Shown here one piece after another: positions 1-8,128 of a stretch of 64,000 bases of DNA. This DNA is from Pseudomonadota bacterium (GTDB taxonomy: Bacteria > Myxococcota_A > Polyangia > Haliangiales > Haliangiaceae). A program made the translations under genes and the position numbers. Every line of letters starts with the position of its first letter. Position 1 is the first letter of the stretch. The stretch is from positions 1 to 64,000 of the forward strand of contig JAKSDA010000601.1 of assembly GCA_022360315.1 (NCBI GenBank), given 5' to 3'. A model generated the notes under the pieces. It saw nothing but the letters and a program-made list of their open reading frames with translations, ran no database searches and was not told the DNA's origin.

Positions 1-18
1 CTTGTTTCTTCTGCTCAT
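1..18 (-). CDS. Start of a gene leaving the left edge
   Basis: On the minus strand an ATG at 18-16 is preceded by AGAGGAGCG, a good ribosome binding site with the right spacing. The six visible codons read MSRRNK. Nothing can be said about function. The start is inferred only from the binding site, since almost all of the gene lies outside the window. Confidence 0.4.
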
Positions 19-351
19 CGAGCGCTCCTCTGGACCGGCCGATGACCGGTCCAATGGGCGCCCGCTCCTCTCAGCTCAGGTTGTGGCTTGCTGACTTTTC
101 GGGGGTATTTTCGGCAAGACGTTGGGCTTCATGACACATACACCGCATGGTGCAACGGGACGAAATTGTGGTAGGTGCGATCGTTGATTCCGCAACCGGC
201 GGCGAGAAGTCGTAGCGAATGAGACTGCGAAGCATTCCGCCAAACGGAGCCACCGTCGAGCGGTCGCTTCTCGGTTTCCGTGCTGGCTTCGTCCGACTTT
301 GTGGAGTGGCTGGCAGCGAGGAACTGAGTACGCAGTCGCGGGGAGCGGTGC
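19..351. other. Intergenic region with an inverted repeat
   Basis: No convincing gene. It lies between the 3' end of the M16 peptidase gene and the start of the gene that leaves the window. A perfect 7-bp inverted repeat (GGACCGG at 32-38, CCGGTCC at 46-52) sits just upstream of the ribosome binding site of the left-edge gene. It could be an operator or a hairpin in its leader. No T-run follows it, so a terminator is less likely. Short open frames here show no recognisable protein character. Confidence 0.4.
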
Positions 352-3204
352 TCAGGGCGATGATTTGGCGAAATCGCCGGCGCGGACCCGAAAGAGCTGG
401 GCCGGGCGCAGGTATTTTTTGATCACCCGCTTGACGTCGGCCACGGTCAGTTTGGCCATCCTGGCGTGCAGCTCATCGTAGTAGGCCATTTTTCGATCGA
501 TATGGAGATTGTTGTTCAGCACTGTGGCCAAAAAATCATCCGAGGCCAGGCGATTTTTGAACTGAAGGACATAGCTCTCTTTGGCCTTGGCCAGTTCGTT
601 TTCGGTCACCCCCTTGTCGATGAGCAATTGCAGCTCTTCGAGCATGAAGCCCATCGCCTTTTCGGCATTTTGTGGATTGACGATGGCCCCGGCAAAAAGC
701 ACCCCATTCGAGTCGAGCGAGTCGGCGAGCAACTGGCCAAACGCGCCGTAGGACAGGCCTTCTTTTTGCCGCAGCCGGTTGAGCATGCGCGATGACGCGC
801 TGCCCCCCATGATGTATGTCGCCATTTCGAGAGCCGCATAGTCGGGATGGTCGTCGCGGATGTCCACGGTGTGTCCGGCCGCGATGAGCGAATTCTTTTT
901 GTCGGGCGTATTGATCACCTCGCTTCCCGATGCGGATTTTTTGAACGGCCAGGCGATGCGCTGATAGCGGCGTTTGGCCTGCCACGACGCAAAATGCTTG
1001 TCGAGCGCGGCGGTGACCGCGTCTGCATCGAAGTCGCCAACCACCGCGATATGCGCGCTGGCCGCGCCCCACAGGGTGGCGTGGATGGCCCGCAAGTCGC
1101 CGGGTTTGACCTTGCGCAGCCGGGCGATCTGTTCGGCAATGGTGGGCAGATAGCGGATATCGCTCTTGGGATAGGGGGTAAATTGCTGAAAGAACCGGAC
1201 GAAGAGGCGCCCAAATGGGTCGTTCTGCGCCTCTTCGAGCTCGGCCAGTTGTTCTTTGTGCACGATGGCAAACTGATCGGCGGGAAACGCCGGCTCCTTG
1301 ACCAGCTCGGCCAAAAGACCCAGTACCTCGACCATGTGCTCGCCCGTGGTGGTGATCGACGCGGTCACCTCGCCCAGGCCGGCCGCGCCAAAGCCGCCGC
1401 TGTCGAAGCTGATCTGCGCTTTGAGGCGATCGAGCTCGTCGCGGATCTGCTGATAGGTGCGCTTCTTGGTGCCCCGCAAGAGCATTTGCGGAATCATCTC
1501 GGCGGCGGTGGTTTTGCCGCGCAGGTCGCGCTCGGACCCGTAGCGGATGGTGAGGGCCAGCTTGACCGCGTCGCCGCGGGTCTGTTTGGCGAGAAGCGCG
1601 ACCTTCATGCCATTTTTCAGCGTCTTGCGCACTGTGCGCGCCTCGACGTTGGCCGGGCTGGCCTCGAATGTCTCGCCCTCGGCGAGCGCGCCCTCGCCTT
1701 TGTAATCGCGGGTCAATGCAGCCACGTCGGGCTGCTCGGGCAGCGGGGCTCGGTCTGGCTTTTGCGTCGGGATGTACATGCCAATCGTGCGGTTGGACCG
1801 TTTAAGGTATTGCTGGGCGACTCGCTTGACCCGCTCGGGCTTTAACGCGCGGGTGCGATCGCGGTTGACAAAGAGCATACGCCAGTCGCCCAGCGCAGCC
1901 CACTGAGTGAGTCCGATGGCGATGCGCTGGCTATTGGTCATGGCGAGGCGGAAGTTTTTATCCGCGCGATTCTTGAACCGGTCGACCTGTTCGCGACTGA
2001 TGGCATTCTTGCCCACACCCTCGATGATGGCGATCATCTTGTCGCGCACCGGCTCGAGCGGCTTGCCGGGTGCAACCTCGGCGTAGAACTGCACAGTGCC
2101 GGGCTCGGCCCAGGTCCAGGCAAAGCCGTAGACCGCGGTGGCCATGCCGGTCTCGACCAGGGCCTTGTACAGGCGGCCGGACGGTTGATCGACGAGCAGA
2201 TGAGCGATGGCCTGGGTGGCGACAAAATCGTCGTGGGCCCCGGGTACACCGTGATACAGCACGCCGACCACGCCGAGATCGCCGACCCGGCGAAGCACCA
2301 CAGTGCGCTCGCCGTCCTGCACCGGTTCGATGGTGTAGGTCGGATCGAGTTTGCGAGTGGGCCGCGCAATGGGCGCAAAGTAGGTTTCGATCAGGCCCAG
2401 GGCGTGTTTTGGGTCAAATCGACCGGCCACCACCAGCATGGCATTGTCGGGCTGGTAGTAGCGCTGGTAAAACTTGCGCAGATTGGCCACCGGAACCCTT
2501 TCGATGTCGCTCTTGTTGCCGATGGTCGATTTGCCGTAGTTGTGCCATTCGTAGGCGGCTGAATGCATGCGCTGGATGAGCACCCGGCGGGGAGAATTCT
2601 CGCCGCTCTCGAATTCGTTGCGCACGACCGAGAACTCGGTGGCCAGATCGTCGGCTGCGATGTGGCTGTTGATCATGCGGTCGGCTTCGAGAGCCAGAGC
2701 AAATTCCAGGTTTTCGTCCGACGCTGGCAGGGTCTCGTAGTAGTTGGTGCGATCGACCCAGGTCGTGCCGTTGAAGCTGGCGCCGTGTTCCTCGAGAAGT
2801 TTCCAGATATCGGGGTGGCTCGGTGTTCCCTTGAACACCATGTGTTCGAGCAAATGGGCCATTCCGGCCTCGCCGTAGCCCTCGTGGCGCGAGCCGACGA
2901 AATAGGTGATATTGACCGTTACCTTGGCCTGAGACTGGTCGGGGAAAAGTAGCACGCGCAGGCCGTTGGCCAGGCGATACTCGGTAATGCCCTCGACCTC
3001 GGTGACTCGTTGCGGCGGCGATGTGGTCACGGCGCTGGCTGTGACCGGCTGATCGGGCGCAGCAGGTGTGTGTTGGCTCTGCGTTGCTGCCGGGGCGGGC
3101 TGCGTGTGCGCCGCGGTGGTCGCCGGGCCGCTGGTCTGGGCGCCAGTACAGCTGACCATCAGCCAGGCAGCGCCGACAAGGCGTATTGATCTGAGACAAT
3201 GCAT
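352..3204 (-). CDS. M16 family zinc peptidase, predicted lipoprotein
   Basis: A 950-residue two-unit M16 (pitrilysin/insulinase) metallopeptidase. The inverted zinc motif HLLEH is at residues 117-121, and the downstream metal-ligand glutamate is expected in the VVRNEFE segment. The second, non-catalytic M16 unit fills the C-terminal half and contains the RLRQKEGLSYG-type signature. The N-terminus has a hydrophobic segment ending in MVSC, a plausible lipobox, so the enzyme is probably anchored in the envelope facing the periplasm. The frame stays open 74 codons further upstream, but ATG 3204 is preferred: AGGGAA lies six bases before it and the signal peptide starts there. The upstream extension is low-complexity and runs towards the tandem repeat array. 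Family roles are degradation of peptides; the substrate is unknown. Confidence 0.93.
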   Translation of the reverse strand: MHCLRSIRLVGAAWLMVSCTGAQTSGPATTAAHTQPAPAATQSQHTPAAPDQPVTASAVTTSPPQRVTEVEGITEYRLANGLRVLLFPDQSQAKVTVNITYFVGSRHEGYGEAGMAHLLEHMVFKGTPSHPDIWKLLEEHGASFNGTTWVDRTNYYETLPASDENLEFALALEADRMINSHIAADDLATEFSVVRNEFESGENSPRRVLIQRMHSAAYEWHNYGKSTIGNKSDIERVPVANLRKFYQRYYQPDNAMLVVAGRFDPKHALGLIETYFAPIARPTRKLDPTYTIEPVQDGERTVVLRRVGDLGVVGVLYHGVPGAHDDFVATQAIAHLLVDQPSGRLYKALVETGMATAVYGFAWTWAEPGTVQFYAEVAPGKPLEPVRDKMIAIIEGVGKNAISREQVDRFKNRADKNFRLAMTNSQRIAIGLTQWAALGDWRMLFVNRDRTRALKPERVKRVAQQYLKRSNRTIGMYIPTQKPDRAPLPEQPDVAALTRDYKGEGALAEGETFEASPANVEARTVRKTLKNGMKVALLAKQTRGDAVKLALTIRYGSERDLRGKTTAAEMIPQMLLRGTKKRTYQQIRDELDRLKAQISFDSGGFGAAGLGEVTASITTTGEHMVEVLGLLAELVKEPAFPADQFAIVHKEQLAELEEAQNDPFGRLFVRFFQQFTPYPKSDIRYLPTIAEQIARLRKVKPGDLRAIHATLWGAASAHIAVVGDFDADAVTAALDKHFASWQAKRRYQRIAWPFKKSASGSEVINTPDKKNSLIAAGHTVDIRDDHPDYAALEMATYIMGGSASSRMLNRLRQKEGLSYGAFGQLLADSLDSNGVLFAGAIVNPQNAEKAMGFMLEELQLLIDKGVTENELAKAKESYVLQFKNRLASDDFLATVLNNNLHIDRKMAYYDELHARMAKLTVADVKRVIKKYLRPAQLFRVRAGDFAKSSP

Positions 3205-3459
3205 GAACGTTCCCTGTGGATTGCGATCGGGCCCTGAGACGCATTCAAGAGTTGAATCCATCGGGTCCGACAGAAGCGATGGGCAAGGGTATTCCAGCGG
3301 TGATCGATTGTCAGCCAGGGCCGGCGCCGGAGCTGATGCCGATACCGGCGCCGATACCGATGGGCTGACTCCGATGCCTGATTGCCGAAGACCGATGGTG
3401 AGCGCCGGGGCTGACAATCCGCGCAAAGATTGCCGCTGCGGTCAGGGGCATCCTTGGCA

Positions 3460-4205
3460 ACGCGTCCGGTTCTGAGCCGACGACGCTGCCCTTGGTCGTT
3501 CTGTGTGCCGGCCTTGACTCGGCGATTGATCGCTCCGTTGCTGCGCGTGCTGGCCCTGGCTCGGCGATTGATCGCTCCGTTGCTGGACGGGCCGATTGTG
3601 GCGCCGCGATCGACCGAAAGGTTGCCCGGTGGGTCGATTGTGGCGCCGAGAGCAACTGGACCGATTGCACGGCGGGCCAGTGGTGACGCCGCGACCAACC
3701 CGACTGTTGTATGCGGTGCCGAATCTGGCCTGGTGGCCGGTCGGCGAGTTGCACCGCCGCGCAGATTTTGCCGCCGCGTTGTGAGGTGTCGCTGTTCTGT
3801 GCCCGGCTCTGGCCCGGCGATCTGCCGATCTGTCGATGTGCGTGCCGGGGCTGCTTCCGCGATCCACTGACCTGGCGATCTGCGTGCCGGTCCCGACTCG
3901 GCGATCGCTCGATCGGTTGATTCGCGGGCGGTTTGTGGCTCCGCGATCAACCGAACCATGGCTCGGCGGGCCGATTGTGGCGCCGAGAGCAACTGGACCG
4001 ATTGCGCGGCGGGCCGATTGTGCGCTGCGATCAACGCAACTGTTATACGGTTCGCCGAAACTGGCCCCGGAGCCAGCTGACAACGTGTGCATGGAGCCAC
4101 TTGTGGCGGTTGTGAGGTGGCGAGGCAGATTGTCTGGGCGCCGATTCTGGTCTCTGGACAGAGGCGAATTACTGCACGTTGGCCGCGCTTGGGTCGGGAG
4201 GGTCG
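3460..4205. repeat. Degenerate 42-bp tandem repeat array
   Basis: About 17 diverged units of 42 bp run between the M16 gene and the next gene. Phase is kept almost perfectly: unit starts at 3502, 3544, 3586 and then, after one 1-bp gain, 3797, 3839, 3881, 3923, 3965, 4007, 4049, 4091 and 4133. The best-conserved core, GGCGGGCCGATTGTGGCGCC, is seen nearly intact around 3965 and in variant form around 3586, 3628 and 4007. Two units (3502, 3544) share a long identical stretch. Because 42 is a multiple of 3, several frames stay open for 150-300 codons, which creates artefactual ORFs on both strands. No start site or protein family is evident, so I treat the array as non-coding. The upstream part (3205-3459) has shorter GCCGATACCG-like repeats. 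Confidence 0.8.
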
Positions 4206-5018
4206 TTACTGTTGTGGGCGGGGCGGCTCGGTGGGAGCTACTGGTTCACCGCCTGCGGACGCCGGTTCGTCCGGCTGGTTGGAACTGCTCGGTCCGCGCC
4301 GGGCCGACCGGCGCTCGGCAGCAATGCCGGGGAACATGGTTTCGATGCCTCGTCGGTCGCGCAGGAGGTAGCGACCCAATGCCATGATGTCGCGATAATC
4401 ATGGTACCAGGCGCTATAGGCGCGCCTGGCCAGATCGCGGACCCCGTCGAGATCATCGGCATCGAGCATGGTCACGAGCCGGGTGGCATCGGCCTCGGCG
4501 CGATCCAGGTACTCCAGTGTAACCGGCGTTTGACCACTGGCTTGCGCCCAGTGGTCGCGAAACATCTCGACCAGTCGAAGCACATCTTCGGCACAGTCCT
4601 GCTGGCCACGGCCGCGTTGAATATCGAGCAGCGCGGTTGCCAGCTCCGGGTCGTCGCCAAACATCGGCCAGGCCCATTTGAACAGATAATGATCGCACTC
4701 GGCGACATGTTGGGCGAGTTCGGCGCGGCGGCCCGGTTCGCTGGACGCGCTCTCTTGCTGGGCGAGATCGGCGGCAAAGAACGCCAGGGCGCGCTCCTCG
4801 AGGCCCTCGGCCTGGCCGCGTCGCTCGGTGGCGCGGGCTTTGCTGAGCTCGTCGTCCAGCATGGGGGCGATGGTCTGGTAGCCGTCCACAAGAGTTTGGC
4901 TCAATGCCACGACCCGGGCGCGCGAGACCCGGGGCGCAACTAGAGTGCTTTTGTCCAGGGCCATGAGCTCGGCGCGATGACGCTGCAAAATTTCGCTCAT
5001 CCGTTTTTCGTCAGTCAT
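4206..5018 (-). CDS. Conserved-looking soluble protein of unknown function
   Basis: A 270-residue protein with no signal peptide or membrane segment and a helical, charged composition. The last ~30 residues are rich in P, S, A and R. ATG 5018 (MTDEKRMSEIL) is chosen because GGGAGAAG precedes it; an in-frame start 27 codons upstream lacks one and adds an implausible extension. I do not recognise a family. Its 3' end runs into the 42-bp repeat array, and its upstream region carries the ATTACA-type sites shared with the divergent toxin gene, so the two may respond to the same regulator. Confidence 0.7.
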   Translation of the reverse strand: MTDEKRMSEILQRHRAELMALDKSTLVAPRVSRARVVALSQTLVDGYQTIAPMLDDELSKARATERRGQAEGLEERALAFFAADLAQQESASSEPGRRAELAQHVAECDHYLFKWAWPMFGDDPELATALLDIQRGRGQQDCAEDVLRLVEMFRDHWAQASGQTPVTLEYLDRAEADATRLVTMLDADDLDGVRDLARRAYSAWYHDYRDIMALGRYLLRDRRGIETMFPGIAAERRSARRGPSSSNQPDEPASAGGEPVAPTEPPRPQQ

Positions 5019-5062
5019 TCGTTGTCTTCTCCCTATCAATAATGTGTATGTCGAGGTGTATA

Positions 5063-5260
5063 TGTAATGCCATACAATGCAATGCAATCCTGTCCCCACC
5101 GCGAGGGCGGTTGTCTGCTCGATCGATACCGATCACAACCCGATGCCAGCCGGAATACTGCCCCCTGTGAACCGGGTGCGATCGACAATGAACTGCAGTC
5201 TATGACGTCTGAGTCCAAAATGCCATTACAGACCATTACAAACCATTACAAACCATTACA
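5063..5260. promoter_or_regulatory. Four 10-bp-phased CCATTACA sites between divergent genes
   Basis: CCATTACA occurs four times at exact 10-bp spacing (5223-5230, 5233-5240, 5243-5250, 5253-5260), separated by GA or AA. A related element, TGTAATG, occurs at 5063-5069 in the opposite orientation. The stretch lies in the 409-bp divergent region between the unknown gene starting at 5018 and the toxin gene starting at 5428. Direct repeats spaced one helical turn are typical of binding sites for OmpR/PhoB-type regulators or other tandem-dimer binders. The cognate factor is not known. The rest of the region (5019-5427) shows no gene. Confidence 0.55.
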
Positions 5261-5427
5261 GCTGTCCATGGCAGTGATCGGTAAAGCGAGCATGTGGGTC
5301 GAGGTGCAATTGCTATTCACACGTCTTGCATTGTGTCGTTTGTGGTGAGTATGCTCCTGCACTCACATACACTGGTAATGCCCGCGCAATACTCGATCAT
5401 CGATTTTTCGCATACGGGAGGAAGACG

Positions 5428-7329
5428 ATGGGATTGCACCGCAAAACAAAGCACCATACGGCCGAGATACTCGGCTCGCAATCGGCTGATAGCGGGCCTC
5501 GGGTGGCGCCGGGCAAGCGAACTCGGACTGCAGCGGTGACATCGAGCCGTGCCGGGGGGGTGGCACCCGGGCAACGCCGGGACACGACAACGCCTGTGCG
5601 CCGGGATGATCAACAACTCGAGCAAGACTGGACGCGAGTTGCGTTTTTGCCGCACGAGTATGCGACGCCCGAGATTCGTCCGCTGGTGCAGCGAACGCCG
5701 AAACCAGGATCGGGAGCAGAGAATGTAGCATCCGGGCTGCTGCACGGGCCTTCTCGGGATATCCAGGCGGCCGGGCCTGCTCGACGTGTGCTTCATGTTG
5801 CTGGGGGCGAGACACTTAAACTGAGCGCTGGCTCCAGTAAGTCACCTGTGATTATACGGGTGCTGTCACAGGATGGCAGTGAAGTCGCCCATACCGAGGG
5901 CAATCGGGCGGAGCTGGCGTTTACTGCGCCCGCTTCAGGCTACTATGCTGTGGTTGTCGAGCCGGTCGATTCGACTCGCCTGGCCGGGACTGGCACGATT
6001 GCCAGGACACCGTCCGGGACCCGTTTGATGGTGGCACGTGAAGGTGGCAGCACCATTCAAGGGTATGTAGGAGAAAATGAGGATGGGGCTTCAGTGCTCT
6101 CAGCGCGCCAGCATTTGCTCCTCAACATGTTTGCGATCAATCCCGGGTCGTTGTCGCCGGCAACGGGCCTGGGCATGGCCCAGTCGCTCGACAAGCTCGA
6201 GTTAATGGCGCGACTGGCTGCTTCCAACCAGGGTGACCAGCTGCCGGGAACCATCGGTGACATGGAGCTGCGCACAGAGTACAGGCGATCGGGGCAAAGC
6301 GAGATCGCGCTGTACGAGCTGGCCGATGGTACATCGCAGCTGACGTTGCGCACCAACCGTGACACCGGCAGCGGGACGCTGGTCGCGACGCTCGATTTTC
6401 GGACGGGCGACGGCACTGCGGTCCACGGCACGCTGACGTATCTGCCCAACGTATCCGACGGGATGCCGGCCTCTTTGGCGAGCGATCTGGTCGGGGATTA
6501 CCTATCGTCGCCGCCCGGTTGTTTCGGCACGATCGACGACTTTTCCGATATTGCGGGGGATCCGGCGAGCAGGGGCTCGGAAGGCGTTGGTTCGTTTTTG
6601 CAGGGTGCCTTGCTCGGAGAGTTTTCGGACAATCAATCGTGGAGTGCGACCGGCGGCCAGACAGCGATGGGGTTTGTGCCGATTGCCGGGCAGATTGCCG
6701 ATCTTCGCGATATTGCGGCGGCAAGTGGCGATGTGTGGAAGGGCAAACAGGGCGCATGGAGTGGACTGGGTATGGCGGTGGTCGCGGTCATTCCGGGGCT
6801 GGATTTTCTCAAGGGAAGCTCGGCAGCGGGACGCAAAGCGCTGGCCCAGGCCGCTGAGGGAGGAATGGACGCCACGGCGCGGGCCGGGCTCAAGCGGACC
6901 GGTAAGGTCATCAGCAAAGAAGCTGCGGCCAGGGCGAGCAAAGAGCTCACCACCCTTGCGGTTGCACGCAAAGAGCTACTGGTTCGCTGGCAGCTTGTGC
7001 TCGCGGATCAATCGCTGTCGATCGGTGCGCGGGCCAATCTACAAAAAGCCCGCAATGCTGTGGAGGACCATTTAAAGCCAGACGATCTGGCCGGCGCTCT
7101 GCGTGATAAGCTCGGCATCCCGGTACGGAAAAGCGGGCGCGGAGATGCGTGGGACCATGCTGGAGAAGTGGACAATGTGATTAACTCGTTGAGCAAAGCT
7201 CGCGACGCTCTCCATCGCGATCTACGCCGTATGCCTCCGGACACCGAATCGTACCAGGCGCTATCCCAGGCCATGGACGAAATGGCCGAGCTGTCGAGAC
7301 GAGTAAGCTCATTTTTGGAGATTCGATGA
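5428..7329 (+). CDS. Polymorphic toxin with probable type-28 C-terminal domain
   Basis: A 633-residue protein. ATG 5428 is decided by GGGAGGAAG seven bases upstream. The N-terminal ~100 residues are basic and disordered, with no classical signal peptide. Next comes a beta-rich segment (~residues 120-190, with GYYAVVVEPVD) like bacterial pre-peptidase C-terminal domains. Around residues 365-480 is a Gly/Ala-rich hydrophobic pre-toxin region (FVPIAGQIADLRD, VIPGLDFLKG) of the kind that precedes toxin tips. The last ~60 residues start with DHAGEV at 576 and resemble the polymorphic toxin type 28 (Ntox28) domain, a predicted RNase; this assignment is from memory of the family pattern and is moderate. 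The stop overlaps the next ATG, as expected for a toxin and immunity pair. How it is exported is not visible. Confidence 0.7.
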   Translation: MGLHRKTKHHTAEILGSQSADSGPRVAPGKRTRTAAVTSSRAGGVAPGQRRDTTTPVRRDDQQLEQDWTRVAFLPHEYATPEIRPLVQRTPKPGSGAENVASGLLHGPSRDIQAAGPARRVLHVAGGETLKLSAGSSKSPVIIRVLSQDGSEVAHTEGNRAELAFTAPASGYYAVVVEPVDSTRLAGTGTIARTPSGTRLMVAREGGSTIQGYVGENEDGASVLSARQHLLLNMFAINPGSLSPATGLGMAQSLDKLELMARLAASNQGDQLPGTIGDMELRTEYRRSGQSEIALYELADGTSQLTLRTNRDTGSGTLVATLDFRTGDGTAVHGTLTYLPNVSDGMPASLASDLVGDYLSSPPGCFGTIDDFSDIAGDPASRGSEGVGSFLQGALLGEFSDNQSWSATGGQTAMGFVPIAGQIADLRDIAAASGDVWKGKQGAWSGLGMAVVAVIPGLDFLKGSSAAGRKALAQAAEGGMDATARAGLKRTGKVISKEAAARASKELTTLAVARKELLVRWQLVLADQSLSIGARANLQKARNAVEDHLKPDDLAGALRDKLGIPVRKSGRGDAWDHAGEVDNVINSLSKARDALHRDLRRMPPDTESYQALSQAMDEMAELSRRVSSFLEIR

Positions 7330-7856
7330 CAATCCGTAGAAAATCCCGTGAAGGTGACGAAGAACTTGTGGTTGACGAGACCGCTGACCCGGTCGCTCGG
7401 TGTTCGGCGATGGGGCGACTGCTCGCGGATCGCCGATTTGAGTTTCGACGTCTTGCACGGAATTGGCTGGATCACCCGGACCCCCTCTTGCGCGATGAAG
7501 CGCCCGCAAAGCTGCTCATCTATTTCCGTGATCATCCTGGCGTCGAGGCCGACGTCGCCCGGGTCAAGACTCTTGCCCGAACCGACCCCGAGCCTCTGGT
7601 ACGCGGCGCAGCTGTCCGAGCATTGTCCAGTTATCTAAAACTGGCGAAACGCGACAGGTCGGACATTCTGCGAACACTGGTCCATGTACTGGAAACCGAT
7701 GACGAATGGAGCACACAACTGACGTGTTACGAGGAGTTGATCGAGCGTATTGCACCTCATCGACGCAATGAAGTCCCGTCGGGCAAAAGCGGCTTTGATC
7801 GAAGTCGTCAGGTTGACTGGGACTTGCTGGCAGAGTGGCGAGAGCAGAACCGATAG
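7326..7856 (+). CDS. Probable immunity protein, HEAT-like repeats
   Basis: A 176-residue soluble protein whose ATG overlaps the toxin stop codon in an ATGA junction, so translation is probably coupled. Its sequence has helical repeats with the look of HEAT repeats (DPVARCSAMGRLLAD, DPEPLVRGAAVRALSSYL), a scaffold repeatedly used by immunity proteins. The function as antidote to the preceding toxin is inferred from position and fold type; no family was recognised with certainty. The 272 bases after it, up to the end of the convergent M14 peptidase gene, show no gene. Confidence 0.65.
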   Translation: MTIRRKSREGDEELVVDETADPVARCSAMGRLLADRRFEFRRLARNWLDHPDPLLRDEAPAKLLIYFRDHPGVEADVARVKTLARTDPEPLVRGAAVRALSSYLKLAKRDRSDILRTLVHVLETDDEWSTQLTCYEELIERIAPHRRNEVPSGKSGFDRSRQVDWDLLAEWREQNR

Positions 7857-8128
7857 CGGAGATAGCGGGAGCGGGGACGGACGCGAGCAAGACGGGGACC
7901 AAACAAGAATGCCTGGACCATAGCGAAGAAGTGGGGACTGATATGGGTCCGCTCAGCCTGCCCAGGCAGATGGCAGAATCGCCCAAGTCGAGCGAGAAAT
8001 AGCGGCATTATCGTGCAAATACAGGGGAACCCCTGGCATCAACTCGAAAACCACCCACAACACCCTCGATCGCGCAGAGGTTGCTCGAGCTCCACATCTG
8101 AGACCCGGGACAGTGACCGGTCGCGGTG

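Noticed and set aside
847..1845. 332-codon plus-strand frame
   Set aside because: Antisense to the M16 catalytic domains; a GC-rich shadow frame without start signals.
3159..4100. 313-codon open frame on the minus strand over the repeat array, and similar plus-strand frames
   Set aside because: The frames stay open because the repeat period is a multiple of three; they overlap the M16 start, have no ribosome binding site, and their proteins are low-complexity Arg/Ala/Pro repeats.
3460..4205. Possible CRISPR array
   Set aside because: Units differ along their whole length with no constant repeat alternating with unique spacers, and no cas genes are nearby.
7857..8128. Rho-independent terminator between the convergent genes
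   Set aside because: AGGGGAACCCCT near 8022 has a two-base loop and no T-run, so it is not a convincing terminator.
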